Shown: positions 7,429-14,284 of the stretch, piece after piece
Layout of the letters: the number at the start of each line of letters is the position of its first letter
Position numbering within the stretch: the first letter of the stretch is position 1
Assembly: GCA_004554485.1 (NCBI GenBank)
Contig: SFLS01000026.1
Span: 1 to 17,366 of the forward strand
Length of the DNA stretch: 17,366 nucleotides
Direction: 5' to 3'
Source of the DNA: Oscillospiraceae bacterium
GTDB taxonomy: Bacteria; Bacillota; Clostridia; Oscillospirales; Ruminococcaceae
Translations under genes and position numbers: made by a program
The notes under the pieces: model-generated
What the model was told of the DNA's origin: nothing
Database searches by the model: none
What the model saw: the letters and a program-made list of their open reading frames with translations, nothing else

Positions 7429-7446
7429 ATAGCGGATTCTGCCCCT

Positions 7447-7475
7447 ATTATATCCCTTATACCGGGATTCTGCAA
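7447..7475 (-). promoter_or_regulatory. Sigma-A promoter of murD
   Basis: Minus strand: TTGCAG (7475-7470), exactly 17 nt, TATAAT (7452-7447). The -35 box begins immediately after the mfd stop codon (7476-7478). The expected start is near 7440, giving a murD leader of about 150 nt that spans the palindromic element. Confidence 0.8.
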
Positions 7476-10400
7476 TCAGTTTTGGGCGGAGGCCGCAGCG
7501 GCAGCCTCCAGCACCGTCAGCACCTCCCGGATGCCGTCGGTCGGGTCCTGGCCCTTTTGCAGCTTTATGGTCAGATAGGGCCTGGCCCCGGCGTTCATCA
7601 GCACCCGGCCGGGCAGGGCGCGGGTCAGCGCCAGCAGCGCCGCACGGTCGGGATGGGCGGTGTAGAACAGCAGGCTGCCCACCCGCTGGTCGATCTCCCG
7701 GATGCCCAGCGCCGCGGCCCGGCTGCGGATCAGCGCCACATCCAGCAGGCCGGTCACCGCACGCGGCGGCTCGCCAAAGCGGTCACAAAGCTCGTCCATG
7801 GTGTCGCTCCAGTCCTCCTGGGTGCGGATGGCGGCGATTTTTTTGTAGATATCGATGCGCTGCGCCAGTGAGGGGATGTATTTTTCGGGGATATGCGCTT
7901 CGAGCTGAATATCCACCAGGCATTCGGGATTTTCCGCCGGCGCTTCGCCCTTCTGCTCCCGGATGGCGTCGCCCAGCAGCTTGAGGTAGAGGTCGTAGCC
8001 GACCGCCTCCATCTGGCCGTGCTGGGCGCTGCCCAGGATGTTGCCGGCGCCCCGGATCTCCAGATCCCGCATGGCGATGCGGAACCCGCTGCCGAAGCTG
8101 GTGAACTCCCGGATGGCCTCCAGCCGCTTTTCGCTGATCTCGGAAAGCGCCTTGCCCCGCCGGAAGGTGAAGTAGGCGTAGGCGCGGCGGCCGCTGCGGC
8201 CCACCCGGCCCCGCAGCTGGTACAGCTGCGAAAGCCCCATGCGGTCGGCGTCCTCGATGATTAGGGTATTACAGTTGGGCACGTCGATGCCGGATTCGAT
8301 GATGGTGGTGCATACCAGGATGTCGATCTCCCGTTCCAGCAGGCGCTGCCAGATCTCGGAAAGCTCCTCCTCCGCCATGCGGCCGTGGGCGGCGACGATG
8401 GTGGCCTCCGGCAGCTGTTCCCGCAGCCGGGCGGCGGTCAGCTCGATGTTATCGATGCGGTTGTGCAGGTAAAAGACCTGCCCGCCGCGGCGCAGCTCCT
8501 TGCGGATCGCCTCGGTGATGAGCGCCTCGTCGTATTCCAGCACATAGGTCTGCACCGGGTGGCGGTCCTGCGGCGCTTCGTTGATGACCGACATATCCCG
8601 GATGCCGCTCATCGCCATGTTCAGGGTGCGGGGAATGGGGGTGGCGGAAAGGGTCAGTACATCCACGCTGCCCTTGAGCTGCTTGAACTTTTCTTTCTGC
8701 TTGACGCCGAACCGCTGCTCCTCATCGATGACGCACAGCCCCAGATCCTTGAACCGGACGTCCTCCTGCACCAGCCGGTGGGTGCCCACCACCACATCGA
8801 TCTTGCCGTCGGCCAGCTTTTGCAGGATCTCCTTTTGCTGCTTGGGGGTGCGGAAGCGGGACAGCAGCTCCACATTGACGGGGTAGCCCTCCAGCCGCCG
8901 CAGGAAGGTCTGGTAATGCTGCCAGGCCAGAATGGTGGTGGGGACCAGCACGGCGCACTGCTTGCCGTCCAGTATGCACTTAAAGACGGCCCGCAGCGCC
9001 ACCTCGGTCTTGCCGAAGCCCACGTCGCCGCACAGCAGCCGGTCCATCGGCTGCGGGGCCTCCATGTCATGCTTGATCTCGGCGATGCAGCGCAGCTGGT
9101 CCTCGGTCTCCTCGTACTCAAAGCGCTGCTCGAATTCGGTCTGCCAGTCGCTGTCCGGGCTGAAGGCAAAGCCCTTGGCCGTGCTGCGCCGGGCGTACAG
9201 CTGTATCAGTTCGGCGGCCATATCCTCCACCGATTTTTTCACCCGCTGCCGGGTGCGGTTCCATTCGTTGCCGCCCAGCCGGTTCAGCTTGATGTTCTGC
9301 TCGTCCCGTCCGCCGACGTACCGGGTCACCAGGTCCAGCTGGGTCACCGGGACGTACAGCAGGTCGGTGCCGGCGTAGCGGATCTTGATGTAATCCTTGG
9401 TGACGCCCTGCACCTCCTGCTTGACGATGCCCTCAAAGATGCCGATGCCGTGGGCGATGTGGACCACTGCCATGCCGGGGGTCAGGTCGGTCAGGTCGCG
9501 CAGCGCCTCGCCCTGCTGCCGGCGGCGACGGCGCTTTTGCGGATTGGCGCCGGCCGCAGCGCCCCGGGCGCAGGTGAGAACGGCCCAGCGCAGTTCGGGG
9601 TATTCCAGCCCGGCGGAAAGCCCGCCCGGCAGCACAAATATTTTACCAGGAGTAATATTTTCCGGATTTTTTACAAATTTAGCATCGAAGCCTCGTCGCT
9701 GCAGGTCTTCGGTCAGCGCCAGCGCGCCGCGTTCGGTGCCGCCCAGAAGCCATACCGCCCAGTTTTGCTGCCGGTAGTGCTCCAGGTCCTCGCACAGCGC
9801 GTCCAGCGCCCCGCCCCATACCGAAAGGGTATTGGCATGGACGTGCAGCAGCGCCCCCAGCGGCAGCCCGGCGTAGCTGCGGGGAAAGCTGTCCAGAATC
9901 ACGGCGGGCAGCGACGGCAGCCGTTCGGCCAGCAGGCCGGCCTCCGGATACAGAAAGGCGCAGCCGGGGGCCAGCGTCCCCTGTTCCAGCAGGGCGGTGA
10001 CATCCTGCTTTTGCTGCCAGCAGGCGTGGTTCAGGGTTTCCCGCAGGTTGATCCCCTCCGAGAGGAACAGAAGCCGGTCCTCCCGGTAGCGCAGCAGGCA
10101 GCTTTCGCCGCACAGCAGGGCGGCGTAGCGGTCGGCGGCGGGCAGCGCCGTGCCGCCCTCCAGCAGTGCGATATCCTGCGAAAGCGGCTCCCCGCACAGC
10201 GCCCGCTGTTTGGCGGTCAGCGATTCCCGCTTCTGCCGCAGCAGGGCGGCCAGCTCCTCGTTTTGGTACAGCAGCTCCCGCACCGGGGTGATCTCCACCC
10301 GCTTCATGCTGTCCTCCCGGCGTTGCGTTTCGGGGGAAAAGGCAGCGAGGGAGTCGATCTCATCCCCCCAGTATTCCAGCCGGATGGGCCAGGCGTACTG

Positions 10401-10949
10401 CGGCGGGTAAAAATCCACGATGCCGCCCCGCGCGGCAAACTGACCGATACCCTCCACCTGCTCCGCCCGCTGGTAGCCGGCCTGTACCAGAAAGCGCAGC
10501 AGCTGCTCCGGGGGGTATTCCTGCCCCGGCTGCAGCGTTAAGGTGGCGGCGGCCAGCCGCTGCGGCGGCAGGGTGGGCTGCAGGGCGGCGGTCACGCAGG
10601 CCACCGCGATGAGCCGCGGCTCCTTCTGCAGGCGGCGCAGTACCCCCAGCCGCAGCTGCTCGTACTCCCGGCTGACGCTTTCCACCGCGTGGTAGATAAA
10701 TTCCCGCTCCGGGTACAGCAGGGCGCGTTCCTCCCCGTAAAAGCGGTTGATGTCCTCCGCCAGACGGGTGGCGGAGGCTTCATCGGCGGTGAGCACGACG
10801 GCGCCCCGTCCCAGCGTGTGGGTCAGGGCGGCGATAAAGTGCGCCTTGTGAACGGCGGCCAGGCCGTCGAGGAGCAGGGGGCTTTTGCCCGCGCGCAGCG
10901 CGTCGCACGCGAGGCCGAAGGCGGGGAGATTCTGCAGCGGCTGAAACAT
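7476..10949 (-). CDS. mfd: Transcription-repair coupling factor (Mfd)
   Basis: Mfd removes RNA polymerase stalled at DNA damage and recruits UvrA. The ATG at 10949 follows GGAGGT at 6 nt; an upstream in-frame start at 11057 lacks such support. The 1157 residues match the family length. Order: UvrB-like module (about 1-200, including RGGIVDFYPP and LEYWGDEIDS), spacer, CarD-like polymerase-interaction domain near 485-560 (VVHIAHGIGIFEGI), then the SF2 translocase with Walker A GDVGFGKTE (about 637-645), DEEQRFG (about 741-747), SATPIPRTL, and LRGRVGRSGRRAYAYF. The TRCF C-terminal domain completes it. DEEQ is the Gram-positive form of the box. About 55 bases at 9634-9688 inside it are strikingly AT-rich. 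No clear promoter was fixed; the AT-rich leader at about 11045-11080 is the likely place. Confidence 0.97.
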   Translation of the reverse strand: MFQPLQNLPAFGLACDALRAGKSPLLLDGLAAVHKAHFIAALTHTLGRGAVVLTADEASATRLAEDINRFYGEERALLYPEREFIYHAVESVSREYEQLRLGVLRRLQKEPRLIAVACVTAALQPTLPPQRLAAATLTLQPGQEYPPEQLLRFLVQAGYQRAEQVEGIGQFAARGGIVDFYPPQYAWPIRLEYWGDEIDSLAAFSPETQRREDSMKRVEITPVRELLYQNEELAALLRQKRESLTAKQRALCGEPLSQDIALLEGGTALPAADRYAALLCGESCLLRYREDRLLFLSEGINLRETLNHACWQQKQDVTALLEQGTLAPGCAFLYPEAGLLAERLPSLPAVILDSFPRSYAGLPLGALLHVHANTLSVWGGALDALCEDLEHYRQQNWAVWLLGGTERGALALTEDLQRRGFDAKFVKNPENITPGKIFVLPGGLSAGLEYPELRWAVLTCARGAAAGANPQKRRRRRQQGEALRDLTDLTPGMAVVHIAHGIGIFEGIVKQEVQGVTKDYIKIRYAGTDLLYVPVTQLDLVTRYVGGRDEQNIKLNRLGGNEWNRTRQRVKKSVEDMAAELIQLYARRSTAKGFAFSPDSDWQTEFEQRFEYEETEDQLRCIAEIKHDMEAPQPMDRLLCGDVGFGKTEVALRAVFKCILDGKQCAVLVPTTILAWQHYQTFLRRLEGYPVNVELLSRFRTPKQQKEILQKLADGKIDVVVGTHRLVQEDVRFKDLGLCVIDEEQRFGVKQKEKFKQLKGSVDVLTLSATPIPRTLNMAMSGIRDMSVINEAPQDRHPVQTYVLEYDEALITEAIRKELRRGGQVFYLHNRIDNIELTAARLREQLPEATIVAAHGRMAEEELSEIWQRLLEREIDILVCTTIIESGIDVPNCNTLIIEDADRMGLSQLYQLRGRVGRSGRRAYAYFTFRRGKALSEISEKRLEAIREFTSFGSGFRIAMRDLEIRGAGNILGSAQHGQMEAVGYDLYLKLLGDAIREQKGEAPAENPECLVDIQLEAHIPEKYIPSLAQRIDIYKKIAAIRTQEDWSDTMDELCDRFGEPPRAVTGLLDVALIRSRAAALGIREIDQRVGSLLFYTAHPDRAALLALTRALPGRVLMNAGARPYLTIKLQKGQDPTDGIREVLTVLEAAAAASAQN
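9634..9688. other. AT-rich island inside mfd
   Basis: About 55 bases with very low GC inside a GC-rich gene. They contain AAATATT/AATATTT as an inverted repeat (9636-9642 and 9654-9660). The reading frame stays intact and the encoded part (NPENITPGKIFVLP) looks family-like, so the shift is mostly synonymous. Confidence 0.6.
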
Positions 10950-11124
10950 GGCGGTACCTCCGGGGAATGAAGTGAAAACGAAAGGGGGAGAAGCAGCCCC
11001 TCCACTAATGCGCCCAAAAGGGGGCTTTTTTGCAGCAAACGGGTTAAGATCACACAATTATTTACAGAAAGTTTACCGTTGGGGGTGAAAAAGGGGGTCA
11101 AAGGGGAATGGGAGGCGGAGGAGG
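10950..11124 (-). other. mfd leader region
   Basis: No gene. Holds the mfd ribosome site (10956-10961), a small hairpin GCCC/GGGC with a T6 on the plus strand (11012-11031) for which no plus-strand gene exists, and an AT-rich stretch at 11049-11075 that may carry the mfd promoter. A minus-strand TTGACC near 11097-11102 lacks a convincing -10 at normal spacing, so I do not call a promoter. Confidence 0.5.
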
Positions 11125-11224
11125 GGAGGGGCCCCGCAGGGGCCGCGGCGAAGCCGCGGGGCCGGCCGGCGCAGCCGGCCGGTACGGCCCGACCGGAGGG
11201 AGGGACGCCCTGCGGGGCCCCTCC
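11125..11224. mobile_element. MITE-like GC-rich palindromic element upstream of mfd
   Basis: Perfect 17-bp terminal inverted repeats, GGAGGGGCCCCGCAGGG at 11125-11141 and its complement at 11208-11224. Between them are trinucleotide-loop hairpins CCGCGGC-GAA-GCCGCGG (11143-11159) and CCGGCCGGC-GCA-GCCGGCCGG (11162-11182). A further arm at 11230-11236 can pair with 11208-11214. The GGCGAAGCC hairpin core also occurs, on the other strand, in the element at 7315-7428. Non-coding. That it is mobile or a family is inferred from shared architecture. Confidence 0.55.
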
Positions 11225-11248
11225 GGGGGCGCAGGGACCCGAAAGAGA

Positions 11249-11269
11249 ATTGCCGCACAAACCGGCAAT
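11249..11269 (-). terminator. Possible terminator of pth
   Basis: Seven-bp stem ATTGCCG/CGGCAAT with a 7-nt loop, followed on the minus strand by a pyrimidine tract TCTCTTTC rather than a clean T run. It lies about 95 nt past the pth stop. Confidence 0.35.
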
Positions 11270-11362
11270 GCCACCGGAGGCCGAAAGCGGCGCTGCGGTG
11301 GTGGCTGTTGTGGGTATTATAGGGCTTTGGGGACGGCGGAAAATGCCGCAGCGGGTCGGCCC

Positions 11363-11983
11363 TCAGTTAAAGCGGCTCATGGCCTCCTCCGGCTTCCCCT
11401 GCATGAGGAGGGTGCAGGCTTCGGCGGTGTTCTGCAGCAGCGGCAGCAGCGTTTTGCCCTCCGCTTCGGTAAACTGGCTGAGCACCCAGTCCGCCAGGTC
11501 ATATTCGGGGGAGGGCTTTTGGCCCACCCCGAACCTGATGCGGGGGAACTCCTCGCTGCCCAGCCGCAGGATGATATCCTTGAGGCCGTTGTGGCCGCCG
11601 GCGGAGCCTTTGGTGCGGATGCGCATTTTGCCCACCGGCAGGCTGATATCATCGGAGAGGACGATGAGCCGCTCGGGCGGCAGCTTGTAAAAGAGCAGTG
11701 CCTCCTGAACGGCCTGCCCGGAAAGGTTCATGTAGGTGGTGGGCTTCATGAGCAGGATATGACGGCCGTCCAGCATGGCTTCGCCGGTCATGGCGTGAAA
11801 GCGCGAACGGTCCACCCTGGCGCCGCACTGCTGCGCCAGCACATCCAGCGCGCAGTAGCCGATGTTGTGCCGGGTGTTGCCGTAGCGGCTGCCGGGGTTG
11901 CCCAGCCCGCAGACGATATACTCCACCGGGCCGAAAACGGGCGCGGCCGGGGGCACGGGTTCTTTTTTCTTGAAAAATCCCAT
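11363..11983 (-). CDS. pth: Peptidyl-tRNA hydrolase
   Basis: Pth frees tRNA from peptidyl-tRNA that drops off ribosomes. At 206 residues it is slightly long because of an N-terminal lysine/proline-rich lead (MGFFKKKEPVPPAAP) before the usual start of the fold. Active-site residues are present: GLGNPG with N29, NTRHNIGY with catalytic H39, KPTTYMNLSG at 80-89, SDDISLPVGK with D111, and GSAGGHNGLKD. GGGAGG lies about 11 nt upstream of the ATG. The gene follows prs by 75 nt, and a terminator-like hairpin (12008-12040) sits between them. No separate promoter fits in the remaining 24 nt, so pth expression probably depends on readthrough. Confidence 0.96.
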   Translation of the reverse strand: MGFFKKKEPVPPAAPVFGPVEYIVCGLGNPGSRYGNTRHNIGYCALDVLAQQCGARVDRSRFHAMTGEAMLDGRHILLMKPTTYMNLSGQAVQEALLFYKLPPERLIVLSDDISLPVGKMRIRTKGSAGGHNGLKDIILRLGSEEFPRIRFGVGQKPSPEYDLADWVLSQFTEAEGKTLLPLLQNTAEACTLLMQGKPEEAMSRFN

Positions 11984-12007
11984 AAGACCGTAAAACCTCC
12001 CGAGGGG

Positions 12008-12040
12008 AAAAAGGGCAGGAGAGAACGGCTCCCTCCTGCC
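12008..12040 (-). terminator. Terminator/attenuator between prs and pth
   Basis: Perfect 8-bp stem GGCAGGAG/CTCCTGCC (12014-12021, 12033-12040) with an 11-nt loop. On the minus strand it is followed by C then five T (12012-12008). It starts 19 nt after the prs stop and only 24 nt before the pth start. Confidence 0.65.
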
Positions 12041-12058
12041 GGATCTGGTGATGAAAAA

Positions 12059-13024
12059 TCAGGTAAAGAGCGGGGAAACGGGCTTGTCCTCGTAGATGCG
12101 GCTGATGGCTTCGGCAAAGACGGGGGCAACCGAAAGCATCTTGATGCGGGCCGCCTCGGCGCCCTCCTTGGCGGGGATGGTATCCAGGAACACCGTTTCG
12201 GTGATCACACTGTTGGTCAGGCGCTCGATGGCCGGACCGGACAGTACGCCATGGGTGGCGCAGGCATAGACCTCCTTGGCGCCGCCCAGCTTGACGAGCG
12301 CTTCGGCGCCGTGGCAGAGGGTCCCGGCGGTATCCACCATATCATCCACCAGCACGACCGTTTTGCCCTGTACGTCGCCGATGATGTTCATGACCTCGCT
12401 GACGTTGGCGCGGGGACGGCGCTTATCGATGATGGCAAGCGGGCAATCCAGCCGCTCGGCAAACTTGCGGGCGCGGGTGACCGAGCCCAGATCGGGGGAA
12501 ACCACGGCGATCTGCTCATGAGGCATTTTTTTGAACTTTTCCACAAAGTAGGGGGCCAGAATGGGGGTGCCCATCAGGTGGTCCACCGGGATGTTGAAAA
12601 AACCCTGGATCTGGGCGACATGCAGATCCATGCTGAGGACACGGTCGGCGCCGGCGACCGAGATGAGATCGGCAACCAGCTTGGCGGAGATGGGATCGCG
12701 GGCCTTGGCCTTGCGGTCCTGACGGGCGTAGCCGTAGTAGGGGATAACGGCGGTGATGCGCGCGGCGGAGGCCCGTTTGAGCGCGTCGATCATGATGAGC
12801 AGCTCCATCAGGTTGTTGTTGACGGGACCGCAGGTGGACTGGATGACAAAGACATCCGAACCGCGCACCGATTCTTCGATGGAGATGGAGACCTCCCCGT
12901 CGGCAAAGGCGCCTACCGTGCAGCGGCCCAGCGGCAGCCCCATGGCGGCGGCGATATCCTGTGCCAGCTTGCGGTTGGAATTGCAGGCGAAGATCTTGAT
13001 GTCTTTTCCGTGGATACTTTTCAT
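12059..13024 (-). CDS. prs: Ribose-phosphate pyrophosphokinase (PRPP synthase)
   Basis: Makes PRPP from ribose 5-phosphate and ATP for nucleotide, histidine, tryptophan and NAD synthesis. Its 321 residues match class I enzymes. Visible sites: the ATP-binding flexible loop YYGYARQDRKAKAR (96-109), SMDLHVAQIQGFF (131-143) with metal-binding H135, and the PRPP loop VVLVDDMVDTAGT (223-235). DKRR at 200-203 is in the region that contacts phosphate/ADP. The start is ATG with GGGAG about 10 nt upstream. It lies 68 nt downstream of glmU on the same strand; a weak hairpin ACACC/GGTGT in that gap has no T run, so the two are likely co-transcribed. The glmU-prs-pth order recurs in many Firmicutes (established synteny), which supports the reading. 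Confidence 0.97.
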   Translation of the reverse strand: MKSIHGKDIKIFACNSNRKLAQDIAAAMGLPLGRCTVGAFADGEVSISIEESVRGSDVFVIQSTCGPVNNNLMELLIMIDALKRASAARITAVIPYYGYARQDRKAKARDPISAKLVADLISVAGADRVLSMDLHVAQIQGFFNIPVDHLMGTPILAPYFVEKFKKMPHEQIAVVSPDLGSVTRARKFAERLDCPLAIIDKRRPRANVSEVMNIIGDVQGKTVVLVDDMVDTAGTLCHGAEALVKLGGAKEVYACATHGVLSGPAIERLTNSVITETVFLDTIPAKEGAEAARIKMLSVAPVFAEAISRIYEDKPVSPLFT

Positions 13025-13092
13025 GGCGTTTTTACTCCCAGCTGATCTTTTTTCTATCGGTCAACACCATAGGCGGTGTGTGTTCCCTTGGG

Positions 13093-13776
13093 TTATTTTT
13101 TCTGTGGCTCCCGGCGGAAGCGGCGGGCCAGGCCGGGCTTGACGATCTGCTCCGGCCGGGCGATGAGCATGGCGTCCTCCGGGACATCGCGGGTGACGGT
13201 GGCGCCGGCGGCGGTGTAGGCCCCCGCCCCGACCGTAACCGGGGCGACCAGATTGGTATTGCAGCCCAGGAAGACCCCGTCCCCGATGGTGGTGCGGAAC
13301 TTGGCCTTGCCGTTGAAGTTGGCGACGGCCACCCCGCAGCCGAAGTTGACCCCCGCGCCGCAGTCGGTATCCCCCACATAGGTGAGGTGGGCTACGGCGG
13401 TTTTTTCGCCGAGATTGGAATTTTTGAGCTCGACAAAATCCCCGATCTTGCAGCCGGCGGCGATATGGCAGCCGGGGCGGACCTGGGAAAACGGCCCGAT
13501 GGAAACGCCGTCCTCCAGGGTGGAGGCGGTGATGTAGGTGCTGCGGACGGTGCAGTTTTCGCCGATGACGGCATCGGTGAGGACCGAGCCGGGGCCGATG
13601 ACCGATCCGGCGCCGATGACGGTGGCGCCCCGCAGGATAGAGCCCGGCAGAATGGTGGCGCCGGGGGCGACGGCGACGGTTTCGTCGATCAGGATGCCGT
13701 CCCAGAGGGGGATGAGCACGCCGGAGGCTTCCAGCGCGGCAAGACGGGCTTCGCGGGCCGGATCACATTTTGGCAT
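13093..13776 (-). CDS. glmU: Stand-alone GlmU-type glucosamine-1-phosphate acetyltransferase domain (left-handed beta-helix)
   Basis: The 227-residue product matches only the C-terminal half of bifunctional GlmU, which acetylates glucosamine-1-phosphate with acetyl-CoA on the way to UDP-GlcNAc. Residues about 30-205 are hexapeptide repeats (SVIGPGSVL, IGPFSQVRPG). GlmU landmarks are VELKNSNLGEKTAVAHLTYVGD with the predicted catalytic His, NFGCGVAVANFNGKAKF, and SNLVAPVTVG-like GCNTNLVAPVTVG. The C-terminal tail is basic. The N-terminal uridylyltransferase domain (LAAG...GTR signature) is missing, and 13777-14284 contains no remnant of it. AGGAGG (13785-13790) precedes the ATG. A separate uridylyltransferase must be supplied elsewhere if UDP-GlcNAc is the product. 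The upstream leader looks like an attenuator. A different acetyl acceptor is possible but less likely given the motif match. Confidence 0.8.
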   Translation of the reverse strand: MPKCDPAREARLAALEASGVLIPLWDGILIDETVAVAPGATILPGSILRGATVIGAGSVIGPGSVLTDAVIGENCTVRSTYITASTLEDGVSIGPFSQVRPGCHIAAGCKIGDFVELKNSNLGEKTAVAHLTYVGDTDCGAGVNFGCGVAVANFNGKAKFRTTIGDGVFLGCNTNLVAPVTVGAGAYTAAGATVTRDVPEDAMLIARPEQIVKPGLARRFRREPQKK

Positions 13777-13793
13777 ATCGGGTTCCTCCTCAC

Positions 13794-13850
13794 AAAAAAA
13801 TCCGCACCTGCCGCAAAGGGCAAAAACGCCGGAGCAGCCGACGGGTGCGG
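13794..13850 (-). terminator. Three-way-junction attenuator in the glmU leader
   Basis: On the minus strand CCGCACC (13850-13844) pairs with GGTGCGG (13808-13802). The interior folds into two further hairpins, CGTCGG-CTGCT-CCGGCG (13843-13827, one U-G pair) and TGCC-CTTTGC-GGCA (13822-13809), leaving only four unpaired U in the junction. One A and then seven T follow, ending 3 nt before the glmU AGGAGG. This is a terminator in position to decide readthrough into glmU. Confidence 0.65.
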
Positions 13851-13854
13851 GACA

Positions 13855-13911
13855 TTATAAACGATGGGAGCGCAATAAAGGGAAAAACAGGCGCCGCACG
13901 ACCAAACGCAT
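13855..13911 (-). CDS. Putative 18-residue leader peptide upstream of glmU
   Basis: ATG at 13911, stop TAA at 13857-13855, peptide MRLVVRRLFFPLLRSHRL. AAAGGAGG (13928-13921) lies 9 nt before the ATG. It is too short to be recognised by homology; the evidence is the ribosome site, its place between a promoter and a terminator, and the stop codon 4 nt before the terminator's first arm. A ribosome at the stop would cover that arm and prevent termination. The peptide has five Arg, five Leu (two TTA, two TTG), one His and a Phe pair. The stalling signal, if any, is unknown. Confidence 0.5.
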   Translation of the reverse strand: MRLVVRRLFFPLLRSHRL

Positions 13912-13923
13912 CCGTTTTTCCCT
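13879..13923 (-). promoter_or_regulatory. Hairpin masking the leader-peptide ribosome site
   Basis: Perfect 10-bp stem AGGGAAAAAC/GTTTTTCCCT (13923-13914 with 13888-13879) on the minus strand. Its 5' arm takes the last three bases of the AAAGGAGG site, and its loop holds the leader ATG. It could make leader translation conditional. Confidence 0.5.
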
Positions 13924-13961
13924 CCTTTCCTTCCCATGGTCTGCATGGTTTACCTGATCAT

Positions 13962-13990
13962 ATTATGGGCTGTTTTGGCCGTTTTTGCAA
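13962..13990 (-). promoter_or_regulatory. Promoter of the glmU leader
   Basis: Minus strand: TTGCAA (13990-13985), 17 nt, CATAAT (13967-13962). Start expected near 13955, about 45 nt before the leader ATG and 180 nt before the glmU ATG. A weaker alternative, TTGACG-16 nt-TAATTC, lies at 14032-14005. Confidence 0.6.
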
Positions 13991-14040
13991 GGGGAGAAGT
14001 GCGAGAATTATGAGAAAATAACGGCGCGTCAAAACTAAAA

Positions 14041-14160
14041 ATTGGTGGGAATCCACAGAGAGAGGCGCCCGTACCGCAGCAATCGACCGAAAGCTGCCTT
14101 TTGAAGGCTGCCTTATAGGGGAAACCCTATGAAAACCGACAAAAAATCTATCAAAAAAAC
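14041..14160. other. Hairpin-rich intergenic stretch between glmU leader and ppdK promoter
   Basis: No ORF. Plus-strand hairpins follow each other: GTGG-GAAT-CCAC (14045-14056), GCAGC/GCTGC (14076-14080, 14093-14097), GCCTT-TTG-AAGGC (14096-14108) and ATAGGG-GAAA-CCCTAT (14115-14130). The second and third compete. GCTGCCTT is directly repeated (14093-14100, 14107-14114). It may be a small RNA, riboswitch-like leader or regulator site; I recognise no known class. Confidence 0.4.
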
Positions 14161-14181
14161 TGTGGCATTTACATGAAAGCG

Positions 14182-14190
14182 TGTTATAAT
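14182..14190 (+). promoter_or_regulatory. Extended -10 promoter of ppdK
   Basis: TGTTATAAT, a consensus extended -10 (TGnTATAAT). The -35 region near 14161-14167 is poor, as expected for this promoter type. Start near 14197, giving an 88-nt leader. Confidence 0.7.
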
Positions 14191-14199
14191 AATAACAAT

Positions 14200-14248
14200 G
14201 GCGCGCAGCGCGCCGAACGGGGACCGGGCAAATTCCCCCGCGGCCCGG
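14200..14248 (+). other. Two hairpins in the ppdK leader
   Basis: GGCGCG-CAG-CGCGCC (14200-14214) begins within a few bases of the expected transcript 5' end. CCGGGC/GCCCGG (14224-14229, 14243-14248) follows. The AGGAGG site (14269-14274) stays free. A 5'-terminal hairpin of this kind often protects mRNA from decay (inference). Confidence 0.5.
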
Positions 14249-14284
14249 CCCGCAATAACTATGATTCGAGGAGGACGATGCAAA

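Noticed and set aside
11012..11031. Plus-strand hairpin with T6 in the mfd leader
   Set aside because: Only a 4-bp stem and no plus-strand gene to terminate; probably chance.
11108..13045. A 645-codon plus-strand frame across the palindromic element, pth and prs
   Set aside because: It crosses a non-coding repeat and is antisense to two certain genes.
13854..13859. Perfect minus-strand TATAAT just upstream of the three-way junction
   Set aside because: No -35 box at workable spacing; the bases are explained as the end of the leader ORF. It remains a minor alternative start.
13689..13946. An 85-codon minus-strand frame through the glmU leader (Cys-rich at its start)
   Set aside because: It has only a weak ribosome site, runs through the terminator and 88 bases into glmU in another frame. 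The 18-codon frame has the better site.
14044..14080. Slight resemblance to the GGTG-AAATCC-CCCGC core of a cobalamin riboswitch
   Set aside because: The conserved blocks on either side are missing and ppdK is not a B12-linked gene.
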